Shown: positions 46,023-56,239, numbered from the stretch's first letter. The stretch: DNA of 64,000 nt from an uncultured Alphaproteobacteria bacterium (GCA_902573735.1 CACGLH010000002.1:231662-295661), one strand, 5' to 3'. Program-made: numbers and translations. The notes: generated from the sequence alone by a model not told the origin.

Positions 46023-46703
46023 TTAAAAGCTTTTTTTAGGTCTGGCACTTTTATCCATTTGCTGTCCTGTGATTATATAATAAACCATCTCAGCAATTTC
46101 AGTAGTATGATCACCTATTCTTTCAAGATTTTTGGCTATGAAAAGCAGATGTGATCCAACTTCAACTTGTTTCTTTTTTCTTAATGCAGCAACCAGATCT
46201 ATAGTTAAAGAATTGTAAATTTTATCAATTTCAATATCACTATTCCAGACTTCTAGTGCTAGCTTAGAATCTTTAGTTGTATGAGAGTTTACTGCTTTAG
46301 TTAATTGTAGATTTACTTGTTTACCAAGGTCAGAAATGGGAGCTTTTAATTTTAAGGGCTCTTCCTCTGATATAGATAAAGTTCTTTTTCCAATATTTTT
46401 TGTTAGGTCTCCAATCCTTTCGAAAGCAGCAGCTATTTTAATAGCTGCGAAGAGTAAGCGTAAATCGTCCGCTACAGGTTGCCTTAGAGCAATAGTTTTT
46501 ATAACTACATCATCAATTTGGTTTTCTATTTGATCTAATTCTTCGTCTTTACTTATAATTTGTTCAGCGAGTTTAGAATCATTTTTTGTCATAGCCTTTA
46601 TTGCTTTTTTCAAATTATCTTCACAAATTCCTCCCATTTTGGTCAAATTTGAATTTATAAACATAATATCATTATTAAATTGAGAAGAAATATGATCTGA
46701 CAT
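46023..46703 (-). CDS. phoU: PhoU, negative regulator of the Pho response
   Basis: 226 residues from ATG 46703, which lies one base after the pstB stop and gives the canonical MSDHISSQFNNDI start; a longer frame reads into pstB. Two PhoU helical repeats carry the EDxxxxI and ERIGD motifs (AAFERIGDLTKNI and NLERIGDHTTEIAE). It links PstSCAB to PhoR. Confidence 0.94.
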   Translation of the reverse strand: MSDHISSQFNNDIMFINSNLTKMGGICEDNLKKAIKAMTKNDSKLAEQIISKDEELDQIENQIDDVVIKTIALRQPVADDLRLLFAAIKIAAAFERIGDLTKNIGKRTLSISEEEPLKLKAPISDLGKQVNLQLTKAVNSHTTKDSKLALEVWNSDIEIDKIYNSLTIDLVAALRKKKQVEVGSHLLFIAKNLERIGDHTTEIAEMVYYIITGQQMDKSARPKKSF

Positions 46704-46704
46704 T

Positions 46705-47478
46705 TTATCCAAATCTCCCTGTAATGTAATCTTGAGTTTTCTGTTGATCAGGTTGTGTAAATATTTTGGGAGTCTCTCCATATTCAATGAGATCACCCAT
46801 ATGAAAAAAGGCAGTTTTTTGCGAAACACGACCTGCTTGTTGCATCGAATGTGTAACTATAATAATGGTATAGGATTTTGATAGACTACTCATTAATTCT
46901 TCAATTTTAGCAGTTGCAATAGGATCTAATGCAGAACAAGGTTCATCCATTAATATGACATCTGGATTGACAGCTATAGCGCGCGCAATACAAATTCTCT
47001 GCTGTTGTCCACCAGATAAACCTGTTGCAATATCATCTAATCTGTCTTTTACTTCATCTATTAATCCAGCTTGCTCTAAACTATGATGTACTAAATCAGT
47101 AAGTTCGGCTCTATTGTTACCAATACCATGAATTCTTGGTCCATAAGCAATATTTTCAAAAATAGATTTTGGAAATGGGTTTGGCTTTTGAAAAACCATT
47201 CCAACTTTTGCTCTCAATAAGACAGGATCAATTTCATCACTGTATATATTGTTCCCATCTAGAAGTATTTTACCATTAACTGAACAATTTGATATAACAT
47301 CGTTCATTCTGTTAAGGCACCTTAGGAATGTAGATTTTCCACATCCAGAAGGACCAATTAATGCAGTAATTTGTTTTTCTTCTATATCCAAGCTTATTTT
47401 GTTTATCGCTTGTTTAGATCCGTAAAAAACGCTTACATTCTTTGTTTTAAATTTAAGGTTATTTTTTTTATCTACCAT
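46705..47478 (-). CDS. pstB: Phosphate ABC transporter ATP-binding protein PstB
   Basis: 257 residues. The Walker A is GPSGCGKST (near 42-50), [23 protein letters not shown] is the PstB signature, then LSGGQQQR and [12 protein letters not shown]. Overlaps pstA by seven bases. Confidence 0.97.
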   Translation of the reverse strand: MVDKKNNLKFKTKNVSVFYGSKQAINKISLDIEEKQITALIGPSGCGKSTFLRCLNRMNDVISNCSVNGKILLDGNNIYSDEIDPVLLRAKVGMVFQKPNPFPKSIFENIAYGPRIHGIGNNRAELTDLVHHSLEQAGLIDEVKDRLDDIATGLSGGQQQRICIARAIAVNPDVILMDEPCSALDPIATAKIEELMSSLSKSYTIIIVTHSMQQAGRVSQKTAFFHMGDLIEYGETPKIFTQPDQQKTQDYITGRFG

Positions 47479-48752
47479 TTTTTTTCAAACTTTCTCCTTA
47501 AAAATACTGCTAACGAGTTCATGATTATTAAAAAACCAACCAAGAATAAAATAGCTAAGGAGCTCCTCTCATAAAAAGCTCTTTCTGCACTGTCTGACCA
47601 CATAAATATTTGGACTGGCATTGCCGTAGCTGCTGAAGTAAAACTATCTGGTGTTTCGATTATAAAAGCAACCATTCCAATCATTAAAAGTGGAGCAGTC
47701 TCACCAAGAGCTTGTGCCATTCCAATAATAGTTCCTGTTAAAATGCCAGGCGCTGCTAAAGGTAAAACATGATGTAGAGCGGCTTGCATCCTAGATGCAC
47801 CCAATGCCAAAGCAGCGTCTTTTATAGAGGGTGGTACAGCTCTTATTGATGCCCGTGATGCAATAATGATTGTTGGTATTGTCATTAAGCCTAAACAAAG
47901 CCCCCCGACTAAAGGAGCGGATCTCGGGAGACCAAAAAAACCTAAAAAAACAGATAAACCCAGGAGACCAAAAACTATGGATGGGATTGCAGCTAAATTA
48001 TTTATATTGACTTCAATAAAATCTGTGAGTCGTCCTGGTTTAGCAAAATATTCAAGATAAACAGAAGCCATAACAGCAAGTGGTAATGCAAATAAAATCG
48101 TAATAGTTAGAGTTAAAGTAGATCCTACTACAGCGCCTAAAATACCTGCGCTTTCGGGTTCTCTAGAATCGGCGTTAACGAAGAAACTGGTATTAAATTT
48201 CAACTTTGATATTTTTTCCATGGCTAAAAAATCAATCCACTTTAATTGTTGATTGCTTAACCTTCGATCTTTTTCGTCAACTGATGTATTAAATCGACCC
48301 TTCATATATTGATCAAAATCATCTGAAGCACTTAGCCAAATAGTAATATTTTCATCTAAGTCATCAGGATTTTTTTGAAAATACTGTCTTAGTTCATAAC
48401 CTGCATTTGAAGACATTAATGCTCTTAAGGATCTTTTTTCAGATCTTTTGGTAATTTCTGGGAAATTAGTAATAAAAGAGTTACTTACAATCCCATCCCA
48501 ATTTACTAAGAGGGCTTTTTGATTAGAAAAACCACCTTTTTCATCCAGAACTTTTTTGCTATCTACATTAATTTCCAACTTCACATAAGCTTGTTGTAAA
48601 GCTGAATAACCACTTAAACCAATAGATATCATTAAAGTTGCTAGCATAATTAAAGCTAATGATATTGATAAAATACCATAAACTTTTAATCTCATTTCTG
48701 CATTTTTCCTAAGTTTAAGTCTCTTAAGTTGATCTATATTTTTATCAATCAT
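47472..48752 (-). CDS. pstA: Phosphate ABC transporter permease PstA
   Basis: 426 residues from ATG 48752 (a GTG four codons earlier is possible). The first 180 residues form the N-terminal extension common in alphaproteobacterial PstA; the permease part has [24 protein letters not shown] as the EAA loop. It partners PstC. Confidence 0.93.
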   Translation of the reverse strand: MIDKNIDQLKRLKLRKNAEMRLKVYGILSISLALIMLATLMISIGLSGYSALQQAYVKLEINVDSKKVLDEKGGFSNQKALLVNWDGIVSNSFITNFPEITKRSEKRSLRALMSSNAGYELRQYFQKNPDDLDENITIWLSASDDFDQYMKGRFNTSVDEKDRRLSNQQLKWIDFLAMEKISKLKFNTSFFVNADSREPESAGILGAVVGSTLTLTITILFALPLAVMASVYLEYFAKPGRLTDFIEVNINNLAAIPSIVFGLLGLSVFLGFFGLPRSAPLVGGLCLGLMTIPTIIIASRASIRAVPPSIKDAALALGASRMQAALHHVLPLAAPGILTGTIIGMAQALGETAPLLMIGMVAFIIETPDSFTSAATAMPVQIFMWSDSAERAFYERSSLAILFLVGFLIIMNSLAVFLRRKFEKKW

Positions 48753-48767
48753 AATGAAAAGCACCTA

Positions 48768-50144
48768 TTAATCATATTGTTCAGATAATCTTCTAGAAAC
48801 AACTAAAGCAATCACATTCAAAATTAATGTAAAAGCAAATAGAGCTAAACCTAAGCCAAATGCAGAAAGGGTTTTAATATCATCAAATTCAGTATCACCT
48901 GTTAACAGTGAAACAATTTGAACTGTAACAGTGGTAACTGTTTCTAGGGGGTTAATCGTAAGATTAGCACTTAGACCGGCTGCCATTACTACTATCATTG
49001 TTTCTCCAATAGCCCTACTAACAGCTAAAAGAAAAGCACCAACTAGACCTGGAAATGCTGCGGGCAATACAACTTTAATAGTTGTTTCTGCTTTTGTTGC
49101 ACCAAGTCCTAAGGACCCATCCCTCAAAGATTGAGGGACAGAATTAATTATATCATCAGATAGTGATGATATAAAAGGTATTATCATTATACCCATAACT
49201 GCTCCTGCCGCTAGAGCAGATTCAGAGCTAACGTCTAACCCTAATGTCATTCCTATTTTTCTTATAAATGGAGCTGCTGTTAAGGCAGCAAAATAACCAT
49301 AAACAACTGTTGGAATACCTGCTAAAACCTCTAAAGTTGGTTTAATAATATCTCGGACTCTTTTTGATGCAAATTCAGCCAAATATATAGCGGAAAATAG
49401 ACCTATTGGTAAAGCCACAATCATAGCTATAAGAGCAACTAATATTGTACCTAGTAGCACTGGTAACATTCCAAACGAACCTTGTGCTGCAACCTGGTCA
49501 GATCTAATTGCAATATTAGGAGCCCAATGTAAACCGAATAAAAAATCAAAAAATGGGTACAGGGCAAAAAATCTCAATGATTCATATAGTAGAGATGCAA
49601 TAATGCCTAAAGTTGTAAAAATTGCTATTACAGCGCTTACAAAAAATAAAAATCTATAAAATGTTTCGACTTTAACTCTAGAATTTTTTAAAATATTTAT
49701 GTTAGAAGATATAATTATACCTAATATTGAAGAAAGTAATAAGACTGATAAGGTTCTAAATAAATAAATTTTAGAAAGATAATTACTATATTCGTCAGCT
49801 AATTTTAATATTTTGGGTTCATCACTTGATATAGATCCATTAGAAATATTCTTAATCATGGCTAAAATTAATTCAATTTTAGCTTTATCATAACTGGCTT
49901 CTGTTAAGGCAATTTGTTGTTTGAAAAAATTGTCAACATAAATTGGGCCGATGATTGTAAAAACTATTAGTAATAAAAATGCTGGAAATAGGGTCCAAGC
50001 TAAAGAATATTGTCCATAGTGTTTAGGAAGAGCAGAAGGTCTACTTGTAGCAGACTTAATTTTCTTGAATGCTGAACTAGATGAAAAAAAGAAGCTACAC
50101 AAAGAAAATGCAATTATTAGCAAAAGAAGTGTAGAAAATGACAT
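48768..50144 (-). CDS. pstC: Phosphate ABC transporter permease PstC
   Basis: 458 residues: an N-terminal extension with two membrane helices, typical of alphaproteobacterial PstC, then the permease domain with IYLAEFASKRVRDIIKPTLEVLAGIPTVVYG (motif pieces) and the EAA loop GSLGLGATKAETTIKVVLPAA. Forms the channel with PstA. Confidence 0.93.
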   Translation of the reverse strand: MSFSTLLLLIIAFSLCSFFFSSSSAFKKIKSATSRPSALPKHYGQYSLAWTLFPAFLLLIVFTIIGPIYVDNFFKQQIALTEASYDKAKIELILAMIKNISNGSISSDEPKILKLADEYSNYLSKIYLFRTLSVLLLSSILGIIISSNINILKNSRVKVETFYRFLFFVSAVIAIFTTLGIIASLLYESLRFFALYPFFDFLFGLHWAPNIAIRSDQVAAQGSFGMLPVLLGTILVALIAMIVALPIGLFSAIYLAEFASKRVRDIIKPTLEVLAGIPTVVYGYFAALTAAPFIRKIGMTLGLDVSSESALAAGAVMGIMIIPFISSLSDDIINSVPQSLRDGSLGLGATKAETTIKVVLPAAFPGLVGAFLLAVSRAIGETMIVVMAAGLSANLTINPLETVTTVTVQIVSLLTGDTEFDDIKTLSAFGLGLALFAFTLILNVIALVVSRRLSEQYD

Positions 50145-50169
50145 TTAGATTTCCTAATATTTTAGACTT

Positions 50170-50209
50170 AAAAAAAAATAGAGCCACAATCTTTTTTAAC
50201 TGCGGCTCT
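50170..50209 (-). terminator. Attenuator-type terminator between pstS and pstC
   Basis: On the minus strand AGAGCCGCAGT pairs with ATTGTGGCTCT (11 positions, two G-U wobbles) and is followed by A and nine T. It is located after the pstS stop, so transcription of pstCAB is likely a read-through fraction of the pstS transcript. Confidence 0.87.
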
Positions 50210-50250
50210 AAATTAATCAATAGTATTTTATATAATTAATATAAAATATA

Positions 50251-51213
50251 TTAGTTTGGTATCAAGCCAGCAGCTTCTAAAGGACTGCCCTCTACAGCTA
50301 AACTCATGAAATAATCTGCATATTCTTGAATTCCAGGTACTACACCAATATGCTCTTTTTTAACATAAAAAAACAAAGGTCTACTTACCTTATAGCTCCC
50401 GTCCGCAATAGTATCCATAGATGGTCCTACTCCATCTACTATTGAACCCTGCACACGATCTCTATTTTGATCAAGGAATGAATAACCAAAAATACCGAAA
50501 CGAGATGAGTTATCCGCAAGCTTTTCAATAATAAGATTATCATTTTCACCTACTTCTGTTACTGCTCCATCTTCTCTTAAGGCAGAACAATTAGCTTTAT
50601 ATGTTTTTTTATCCATTTCATATTTTTTCTTACAAACACTATGCATAACTAATTCAACAAATGCATCTCTTGTACCTGATGAAGGTGGTGGAGCTAATAC
50701 ATCAATTTCAACAGCTGGAAGTGATGAATTTATATCACTCCATTTATTGTATGGATTATCTATCATGTCGCCATTTTTATAAACTTTTGCTGAAACTGCA
50801 TTGAATATATCTTCTTTAGTTAATGAGAGTTGTTTAACAGCATTACTATTAGAGAAAGTAATCCCGTCATATCCAATTAAATATTCAACTGGTGTAATAC
50901 CATTTTTTTCACAAGTCTCCTTTTCACTAGATTTAATTGCGCGACTTGCATTAGTTACGTCTGGATGCTCCAGACCAATTCCAGCGCAGAAAAGTTTTAA
51001 ACCCCCACCAGATCCGGTAGATTCTATAACTGGTGCTTTGAAATTTGTATTTTTTGCAAATCTTTCTGCTACTATAGTAGCAAAAGGAAATACGGTAGAA
51101 GAACCTACTATAGATATTTGATTACCCTCTCTAGCATTCAATGAAGAAATAGAGAATATTGAGAATATACAAATACTGAAAATACTAAAAACTAATTTAA
51201 TTGTTTTAATCAT
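50251..51213 (-). CDS. pstS: Phosphate-binding protein PstS
   Basis: 320 residues from ATG 51213, chosen for its AGGAGT ribosome site; the longer frame from 51261 has none. Signal peptide to about residue 30, then ISIVGSSTVFPFA, IESTGSGGGLKLFC and PPSSGTRDAF, the phosphate ligands of the PstS fold. Under PhoB control by the site at 51319-51336. Confidence 0.95.
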   Translation of the reverse strand: MIKTIKLVFSIFSICIFSIFSISSLNAREGNQISIVGSSTVFPFATIVAERFAKNTNFKAPVIESTGSGGGLKLFCAGIGLEHPDVTNASRAIKSSEKETCEKNGITPVEYLIGYDGITFSNSNAVKQLSLTKEDIFNAVSAKVYKNGDMIDNPYNKWSDINSSLPAVEIDVLAPPPSSGTRDAFVELVMHSVCKKKYEMDKKTYKANCSALREDGAVTEVGENDNLIIEKLADNSSRFGIFGYSFLDQNRDRVQGSIVDGVGPSMDTIADGSYKVSRPLFFYVKKEHIGVVPGIQEYADYFMSLAVEGSPLEAAGLIPN

Positions 51214-51273
51214 AAAATTACTCCTATTTATGAATATAATTTTGTTAATGCCACTATACAAATCGGCAATTTG

Positions 51274-51306
51274 TTGGCTGAAGCCAAACGTAATATTACA
51301 TTTGGC
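51274..51306 (-). promoter_or_regulatory. Palindromes in the pstS leader
   Basis: A 24-bp near-perfect palindrome (51283-51306, arms GCCAAA and TTTGGC, 11 of 12 pairs) overlaps a second, perfect one TTGGCT-GA-AGCCAA (51274-51287). The shared arm can pair with either neighbour. The pair lies between the Pho box and the pstS start, so it is in the likely mRNA leader or acts as an operator. Confidence 0.55.
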
Positions 51307-51318
51307 ATTAAAAAAAAT

Positions 51319-51336
51319 GTTAAAATTTTATGACAA
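51319..51336 (-). promoter_or_regulatory. Pho box upstream of pstS
   Basis: On the minus strand it reads TTGTCAT-AAAA-TTTTAAC. The first half fits CTGTCAT at six of seven, the second only at three, resembling the middle repeat of the phnC site. It lies 106 bases before the pstS start codon. Confidence 0.55.
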
Positions 51337-51381
51337 AAATTTATTTTATAACTTACTGTAATTATGAATAATATTTAAAAA

Positions 51382-52695
51382 TTAAGCAGCTTTATCTCTC
51401 TTAATTTGTTTAAAATCTGTTTTACTTACTGGTAACCAAGTAGTAAAAATACTTCCTTTCTCGGGAACAGATTCAATTTCTAATTCACCTTTATGTCTGT
51501 TAAGAATATGTTTAACTATAGATAACCCAAGACCAGTTCCTTGTCGTTCTCTGCTCAAATCAGCATTTACTCTATAAAATCTTTCTGTGAGCCTATAAAT
51601 ATGCTCAGTTGGAATTCCTTTACCATTATCTATTATTTGGATACCCATCATATTACTCTCTGATTTTCTATTTTTTTGTTTTTTGACTAGCTCAATTTTT
51701 ACATGTGAACTTTCACCAGAATATTTCAAAGCATTTTCGATAAGGTTTGAAAATAATTGTTGCATTTGAACTTCATCCCCAACAATATTTGATAAGTTCA
51801 AAGGCAAATTATTAGTTAATTTAACTTTATATTTTTTAGCCAAAGGTAGAAAACTTTTAACAATTTTATCTATTACTTCGAATACGTCACAATTAGATGA
51901 AGGAGGAGAATTTTCCTGTAGTTCTAATTTAGATAGAGAAAGTAAATCGTCTACTAATCTTTGCATCCTTACAGCTTGATCATGCATCATGGATAAAAAA
52001 AGCTCTCTATTGGCTTTATCATTTTTCGCATGACCTTGTATTGTTTCTATAAAACCAATAATCGAAGCTAGTGGTGTTCTTAACTCATGGCTTGCATTTG
52101 AAATAAAATCACTTCTCATTTGTTCAATCATTATATTCTTTGATTGGTCTGAAAATTTCAAAAGAATATGACCTTCACTAGCTGAAAAACTATCTTTAGG
52201 CATTTGTACAAAGTGTACTCTAATATGTTGAAATAATGGTATTGGAGAATCAAATGTTATTTTTATATTTTTCCTATCAGCAATTGCCCTATCAACGGCT
52301 TCTAAAAAAACTGGGGATCTAAAAATTGTAGATATATGATTGCCGACTTTAAGTATTCCTGGCATCAGAATTTCTGATCCTGTATTTGTGAATGTAATTT
52401 TACCAGTTTTATCAATAATAATTATTGCAGATGGAATAGCTTCCAAAATATATTCTATACTATCAGACAAATCAGTTTTGTCTTCTTTTTTTAATGGCTC
52501 ATTTTTGTTTTTTGTATTAATTTTTTCTTCAAACAAAATTGAGGATTTTATGTATAACCAAAAAATCGTACATGAAAAAAAAACAAATAATGGGATTAGA
52601 TAACTTGGTTTATCAACAAAAGCAAACATTGTGCTTGAAGCTATTAAGAAGCTAGCAAATAAAAAAAATGGAAATACTAAATCACGTGTTCTCAT
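51382..52695 (-). CDS. phoR: PhoR sensor histidine kinase
   Basis: 437 residues: two N-terminal membrane helices (about 8-50), a PAS domain (ILEAIPSAIIIIDKTGKI near 83-100), phospho-acceptor His in SNASHELRTPLASIIG, then ATPase boxes LIENALKYS, DNGKGIP and GTGLGLSIVKH. It pairs with PhoB. It is upstream of pstS on the same strand, the alphaproteobacterial order. Confidence 0.94.
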   Translation of the reverse strand: MRTRDLVFPFFLFASFLIASSTMFAFVDKPSYLIPLFVFFSCTIFWLYIKSSILFEEKINTKNKNEPLKKEDKTDLSDSIEYILEAIPSAIIIIDKTGKITFTNTGSEILMPGILKVGNHISTIFRSPVFLEAVDRAIADRKNIKITFDSPIPLFQHIRVHFVQMPKDSFSASEGHILLKFSDQSKNIMIEQMRSDFISNASHELRTPLASIIGFIETIQGHAKNDKANRELFLSMMHDQAVRMQRLVDDLLSLSKLELQENSPPSSNCDVFEVIDKIVKSFLPLAKKYKVKLTNNLPLNLSNIVGDEVQMQQLFSNLIENALKYSGESSHVKIELVKKQKNRKSESNMMGIQIIDNGKGIPTEHIYRLTERFYRVNADLSRERQGTGLGLSIVKHILNRHKGELEIESVPEKGSIFTTWLPVSKTDFKQIKRDKAA

Positions 52696-52820
52696 AGCCT
52701 GTACCTTTTGTTGAAGTTTCTTTATGATTATATGATTTTTTAGAAACTTTATCTTGCTTTTAACATAATATAATCAAAATGTGAAATTAATATGAAGATT
52801 TGTCATTTTTAAGATCTTTA

Positions 52821-54098
52821 TTATTTCAGTATGATTTTTTGCGAAAAAATTAGGCATAAAATTAACATCAAAGAGCAGATAGCAAGACATGTAGTTAAAC
52901 CTCCAATTTGAAAACTAATTCCAGATAGAAGTGTCCCTAACAATCTCCCAGCGGCATTGGACATATAATAAAATCCAACATTTAAGGTTACTGTATCCTT
53001 TGAACTAAATAACAATATTAAGTATGAATGTAAGCTTGAATTTAAAGCAAAGAAAAAACCAAAAAATAGTAAAAGTGCAACAATGGAAATTGTGAGAAAA
53101 AAAGTTGGTTGTGATCCATTATAATAAGATAGTAATACAATAATAGCTGGAAAAATAATAAGTATTGAAATAAGTTTTCTAATTGTTTTTGCAGGTTTCA
53201 GTTCTATTTGTTTTGATATCATGCGAGGGGCTAAGACTTGTGAAATTCCGTATAGAATTATCCAACAAGCCATAAAAATACCTATTAACAAAAAAGCGGT
53301 ATCTTCTGAAAATCTTTCTCCAAAAGTTAATGCACTTGTAAAGTATAAAGGTATTCCTACCACAAACCAAACGTCTCTAGCACCAAATAAAAATAGACGA
53401 GCTATAGATAAATAATTTATTCTAGTATCCGTAGATAATGAAAATATTGATTTAAGTTTTGTGGTTCCTTTTATTTCCTCTTTTATTTGTGGCATCTTAA
53501 TTATAACGCAGAGGAAAAGTAAGGCGAGTATAGAAGATAGAATAAGGACTGAATTTTTAAAATCGAAAAATACAAGTAATAAACAACCCAAAAAGAATCC
53601 TAATCCTTTTATTGAATTTTTGGATCCAGTGAGCCACGAAGTCCAATGAAATAAGGTAGAGCTTTTATTTACAGGAGCCAATATTCTAATTGCTGACTTG
53701 CTACTAACTTTAGTGAGGTCTTTAGCTATTCCAGATAGTCCTTGGCAAATTATTACAGTTAAGATTCCTATATATGAGTTCCAATCAACTGCAGTATATG
53801 AAAGAAAAAAAAGCACCAAAATTTGCAAGGTCATTCCAGAATATAATATTGATTTCAAACCAAAATTTTTAGCTATCCAACCTGCACTTAAATTAGTGAT
53901 CATACCAAGAAATTCATAGAGTAAAAAAATATATGCTAATGTAATGGGTGAAAATCCTAATTTATAAAAATAAAGGAGAATTAGCATTCTTAAAGCTCCA
54001 TCGGAGAGCATAAAAAACCAATAACTAGTTGTTATTAATATTAGTGTGATAAAATTATTTTTTTTTTGATAAGAAGTAGCCTCATTTATATTTTTCAA
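52821..54098 (-). CDS. arsJ: ArsJ, organoarsenical (1-arseno-3-phosphoglycerate) efflux permease
   Basis: 425 residues, about 12 membrane helices of the major facilitator superfamily. GLSGIAKDLTKVSSKSAIR and the following LFHWTSWLTGSKNSIKGLGFFLG are characteristic of ArsJ rather than of general MFS carriers. Its start overlaps the end of a GAPDH gene by 17 bases, which is the known arsJ-gapdh pairing: GAPDH makes 1-arseno-3-phosphoglycerate from arsenate and ArsJ exports it. No arsR is nearby. Confidence 0.87.
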   Translation of the reverse strand: MKNINEATSYQKKNNFITLILITTSYWFFMLSDGALRMLILLYFYKLGFSPITLAYIFLLYEFLGMITNLSAGWIAKNFGLKSILYSGMTLQILVLFFLSYTAVDWNSYIGILTVIICQGLSGIAKDLTKVSSKSAIRILAPVNKSSTLFHWTSWLTGSKNSIKGLGFFLGCLLLVFFDFKNSVLILSSILALLFLCVIIKMPQIKEEIKGTTKLKSIFSLSTDTRINYLSIARLFLFGARDVWFVVGIPLYFTSALTFGERFSEDTAFLLIGIFMACWIILYGISQVLAPRMISKQIELKPAKTIRKLISILIIFPAIIVLLSYYNGSQPTFFLTISIVALLLFFGFFFALNSSLHSYLILLFSSKDTVTLNVGFYYMSNAAGRLLGTLLSGISFQIGGLTTCLAICSLMLILCLIFSQKIILK

Positions 54099-55092
54099 TA
54101 ATCATCTCCACTAAGTCAATAAGCCTTAAACTGTAAGCCCACTCATTATCGTACCAAGCGTATACTTTGAGCATTTTTTTATTAATTACCATTGTAGAAG
54201 TTCCATCAATAATTGCTGAATTAGGATTATTGACAAAGTCATTAGAAACTAATGGTTTTTCTTCAAAATTTAAAATGCCTTTTAAATATGTTTTTGAAGC
54301 TATCTTGAAATAATTATTTACTTCTTCTCGATTGGTGGTTTTTTTTAAATCGAATACACAGTCAGTTAAAGAACTATTTAAAACAGGTACTCTTACTGCA
54401 TAGCCATCTAATTTACCTTTTAAGTTTGGATAAATTAAAGAAATTGCCTTAGCAGATCCTGTACTTGTTGGGATCAGCGAATTGAAAGCAGATCTTGATC
54501 TTCTAATGTCAGTTCCTGGTTTATCTAAAATTATCTGTGAATTTGTTGAATTATGTATTGTTGTAATAGAACCCCTTAAAATACCTAATTTTTCTTCTAT
54601 GACTTTTACAATAGGAGCAAGACAATTTGTCGTACAACTTGCTCCTGTTATTATATCTAAATCACTATTTTTAAATAAGTGGGAATTGATACCATATACT
54701 AAATTTAAGGCCCTATCATCATGAACTGGAGCTGAAATTAAGACTTTTTTTACGCCTTGTTTTAAATATTTAGAGATCTGATCAAATTGTTTAAATGATC
54801 CAGTGCAGTCTATAACCAAGTCAATTTTATTTTTTCGTAATGGTATATTTTCAATAGTACTAAAATTAAAAAATTTTATTTTTTTATTTTTGAATTTTAT
54901 TTCTTCAGCTTTAATTCGAATATTTTTGTCCCATATCCCATGTATACTATCATATTTAATTAAATGAGCGTTTTCTGAAATAGAACCATTTTTTTCATTA
55001 ATCAATATAAGTTTTTTATGCAAATTCTTATCAAGAAGATGCCTAAAAACTAATTTTCCAATTCTACCAAGCCCATTTATTGCTATTCTCAT
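54082..55092 (-). CDS. gap: Glyceraldehyde-3-phosphate dehydrogenase, ArsJ-linked
   Basis: 336 residues. INGLGRIGKLVFRHL is the NAD-binding start, the catalytic Cys is in GASCTTNCLAP, and the His in TTIHNSTNSQ-like position follows. The Cys-x3-Cys arrangement is intact. Because the arsJ gene overlaps its end, it most likely serves arsenate detoxification rather than glycolysis. A Pho-box-like site is 43 bases upstream. Confidence 0.93.
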   Translation of the reverse strand: MRIAINGLGRIGKLVFRHLLDKNLHKKLILINEKNGSISENAHLIKYDSIHGIWDKNIRIKAEEIKFKNKKIKFFNFSTIENIPLRKNKIDLVIDCTGSFKQFDQISKYLKQGVKKVLISAPVHDDRALNLVYGINSHLFKNSDLDIITGASCTTNCLAPIVKVIEEKLGILRGSITTIHNSTNSQIILDKPGTDIRRSRSAFNSLIPTSTGSAKAISLIYPNLKGKLDGYAVRVPVLNSSLTDCVFDLKKTTNREEVNNYFKIASKTYLKGILNFEEKPLVSNDFVNNPNSAIIDGTSTMVINKKMLKVYAWYDNEWAYSLRLIDLVEMIIEKYK

Positions 55093-55134
55093 ATATTTGT
55101 TTCCTTAAAAAAAAAAGTAGTAAAATATATTAAT

Positions 55135-55152
55135 GTGACAAAATTATGAATT
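55135..55152 (-). promoter_or_regulatory. Pho-box-like site upstream of gap-arsJ
   Basis: On the minus strand it reads AATTCAT-AATT-TTGTCAC. Matches to CTGTCAT are four and five of seven; a final C in the second half is common in alphaproteobacterial Pho boxes. It is 43 bases before the gap start and correctly oriented. Confidence 0.5.
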
Positions 55153-55336
55153 TTTTATTTATTTTTTATTTTACTTTTATATCTAATTAAAAATATCGCT
55201 GAAAGAAAATAATACAAATTATAGTTAATTCTGTTCCCAAAATTTTAGGAACAGTAAATGTTAAGTTAACAAATTACTTGACTTGTTTTAGAGATCAATT
55301 AGGTGATTACTATATTTTAAATAAGAAGAAATCATC

Positions 55337-56239
55337 TTGAAAAATCAAATTTTTATATCAAATTTAACATTATTTTTTTCTATGTTTTTCTTCGCATCAG
55401 GTTTTGTTGCAGTTGAATTTCTATTGGATAAAGGATGGCATCCTATCCAATTAAATTTTTTAAGACATATTTTAGTCATTTCCATTTTGATACCTCTTTG
55501 GATTTATTGGGATGGTTTTGAAAATTTTTTGAAAGCTAACTGGAGGTGGGGAATATTTGTGGGTGGTTTAGGATTTGGCTGTGGAAGTATACTTTTACTT
55601 TATGGTCAAATTTTTTCTGATCCAGTAACCATAACGATCATTCTTGCTGTATTTCCAGCTGTTTCAGGAATAGTTGAGTTAATTCAAGATAAAAGAATTC
55701 TAAATAAGGAATTTGTTATAGGTGTTGCTATTTCTATAGTGGGTGGTTGTGTAGCTGTATTAGGTTCTGAAAACCTGATAAAAGTTTCTTGGGGAGCCAT
55801 TCTCGCTATTGCAGCTGTTTTTCTATTTGCTTGGGCATCTAGAGCAAATGTTGTTGATTTTCAAAATCTTTCTACTCTTGGACAGACCACTATTTGTATG
55901 ACAGGCTCTTTTACATTTATTTTAGTTATTTATTTGATCTTAGTGGTTTTAAATAATATCGATGATAATTTTATCATAGAGGCTTCTTTAAAAGAATATT
56001 TTCAATTAACAGTTTATGCATTACTTGGAATGACAGTTTCACAATTTCTTTGGTTATTTGGAATAAAAAAAATTGGGTTAGGATTGGCCTCTATACACAT
56101 GAATGCTACAGCTTTTTATGTCATGATAATTCTTACAATATTTGGAGGCACTTGGAATAATTATCAATTATTTGGAGCTATTATTGTCGGCATTGGGGTG
56201 TATATTTCTCAGAGCTCTAAGAAAAGTTTTATTAACTAA
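55337..56239 (+). CDS. EamA/DMT family transporter
   Basis: 300 residues with ten membrane helices in two EamA repeats (FVAVEFLLDKGWHPIQLNFLRH and IGLGLASIHMNATAFYVMI). The start is TTG 55337; no ATG lies close enough without losing helix 1. Exports or imports a small metabolite; substrate unknown. Converges with the GST gene, overlapping by four bases. Confidence 0.83.
   Translation: MKNQIFISNLTLFFSMFFFASGFVAVEFLLDKGWHPIQLNFLRHILVISILIPLWIYWDGFENFLKANWRWGIFVGGLGFGCGSILLLYGQIFSDPVTITIILAVFPAVSGIVELIQDKRILNKEFVIGVAISIVGGCVAVLGSENLIKVSWGAILAIAAVFLFAWASRANVVDFQNLSTLGQTTICMTGSFTFILVIYLILVVLNNIDDNFIIEASLKEYFQLTVYALLGMTVSQFLWLFGIKKIGLGLASIHMNATAFYVMIILTIFGGTWNNYQLFGAIIVGIGVYISQSSKKSFIN

Noticed and set aside
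46704..46829. Upstream extension of phoU
   Set aside because: The extra 42 codons are inside pstB and absent from the PhoU family; ATG 46703 right after the pstB stop fits.
52781..52798. Possible Pho box upstream of phoR
   Set aside because: Both halves match CTGTCAT at only four of seven bases, which is near background in such AT-rich sequence.
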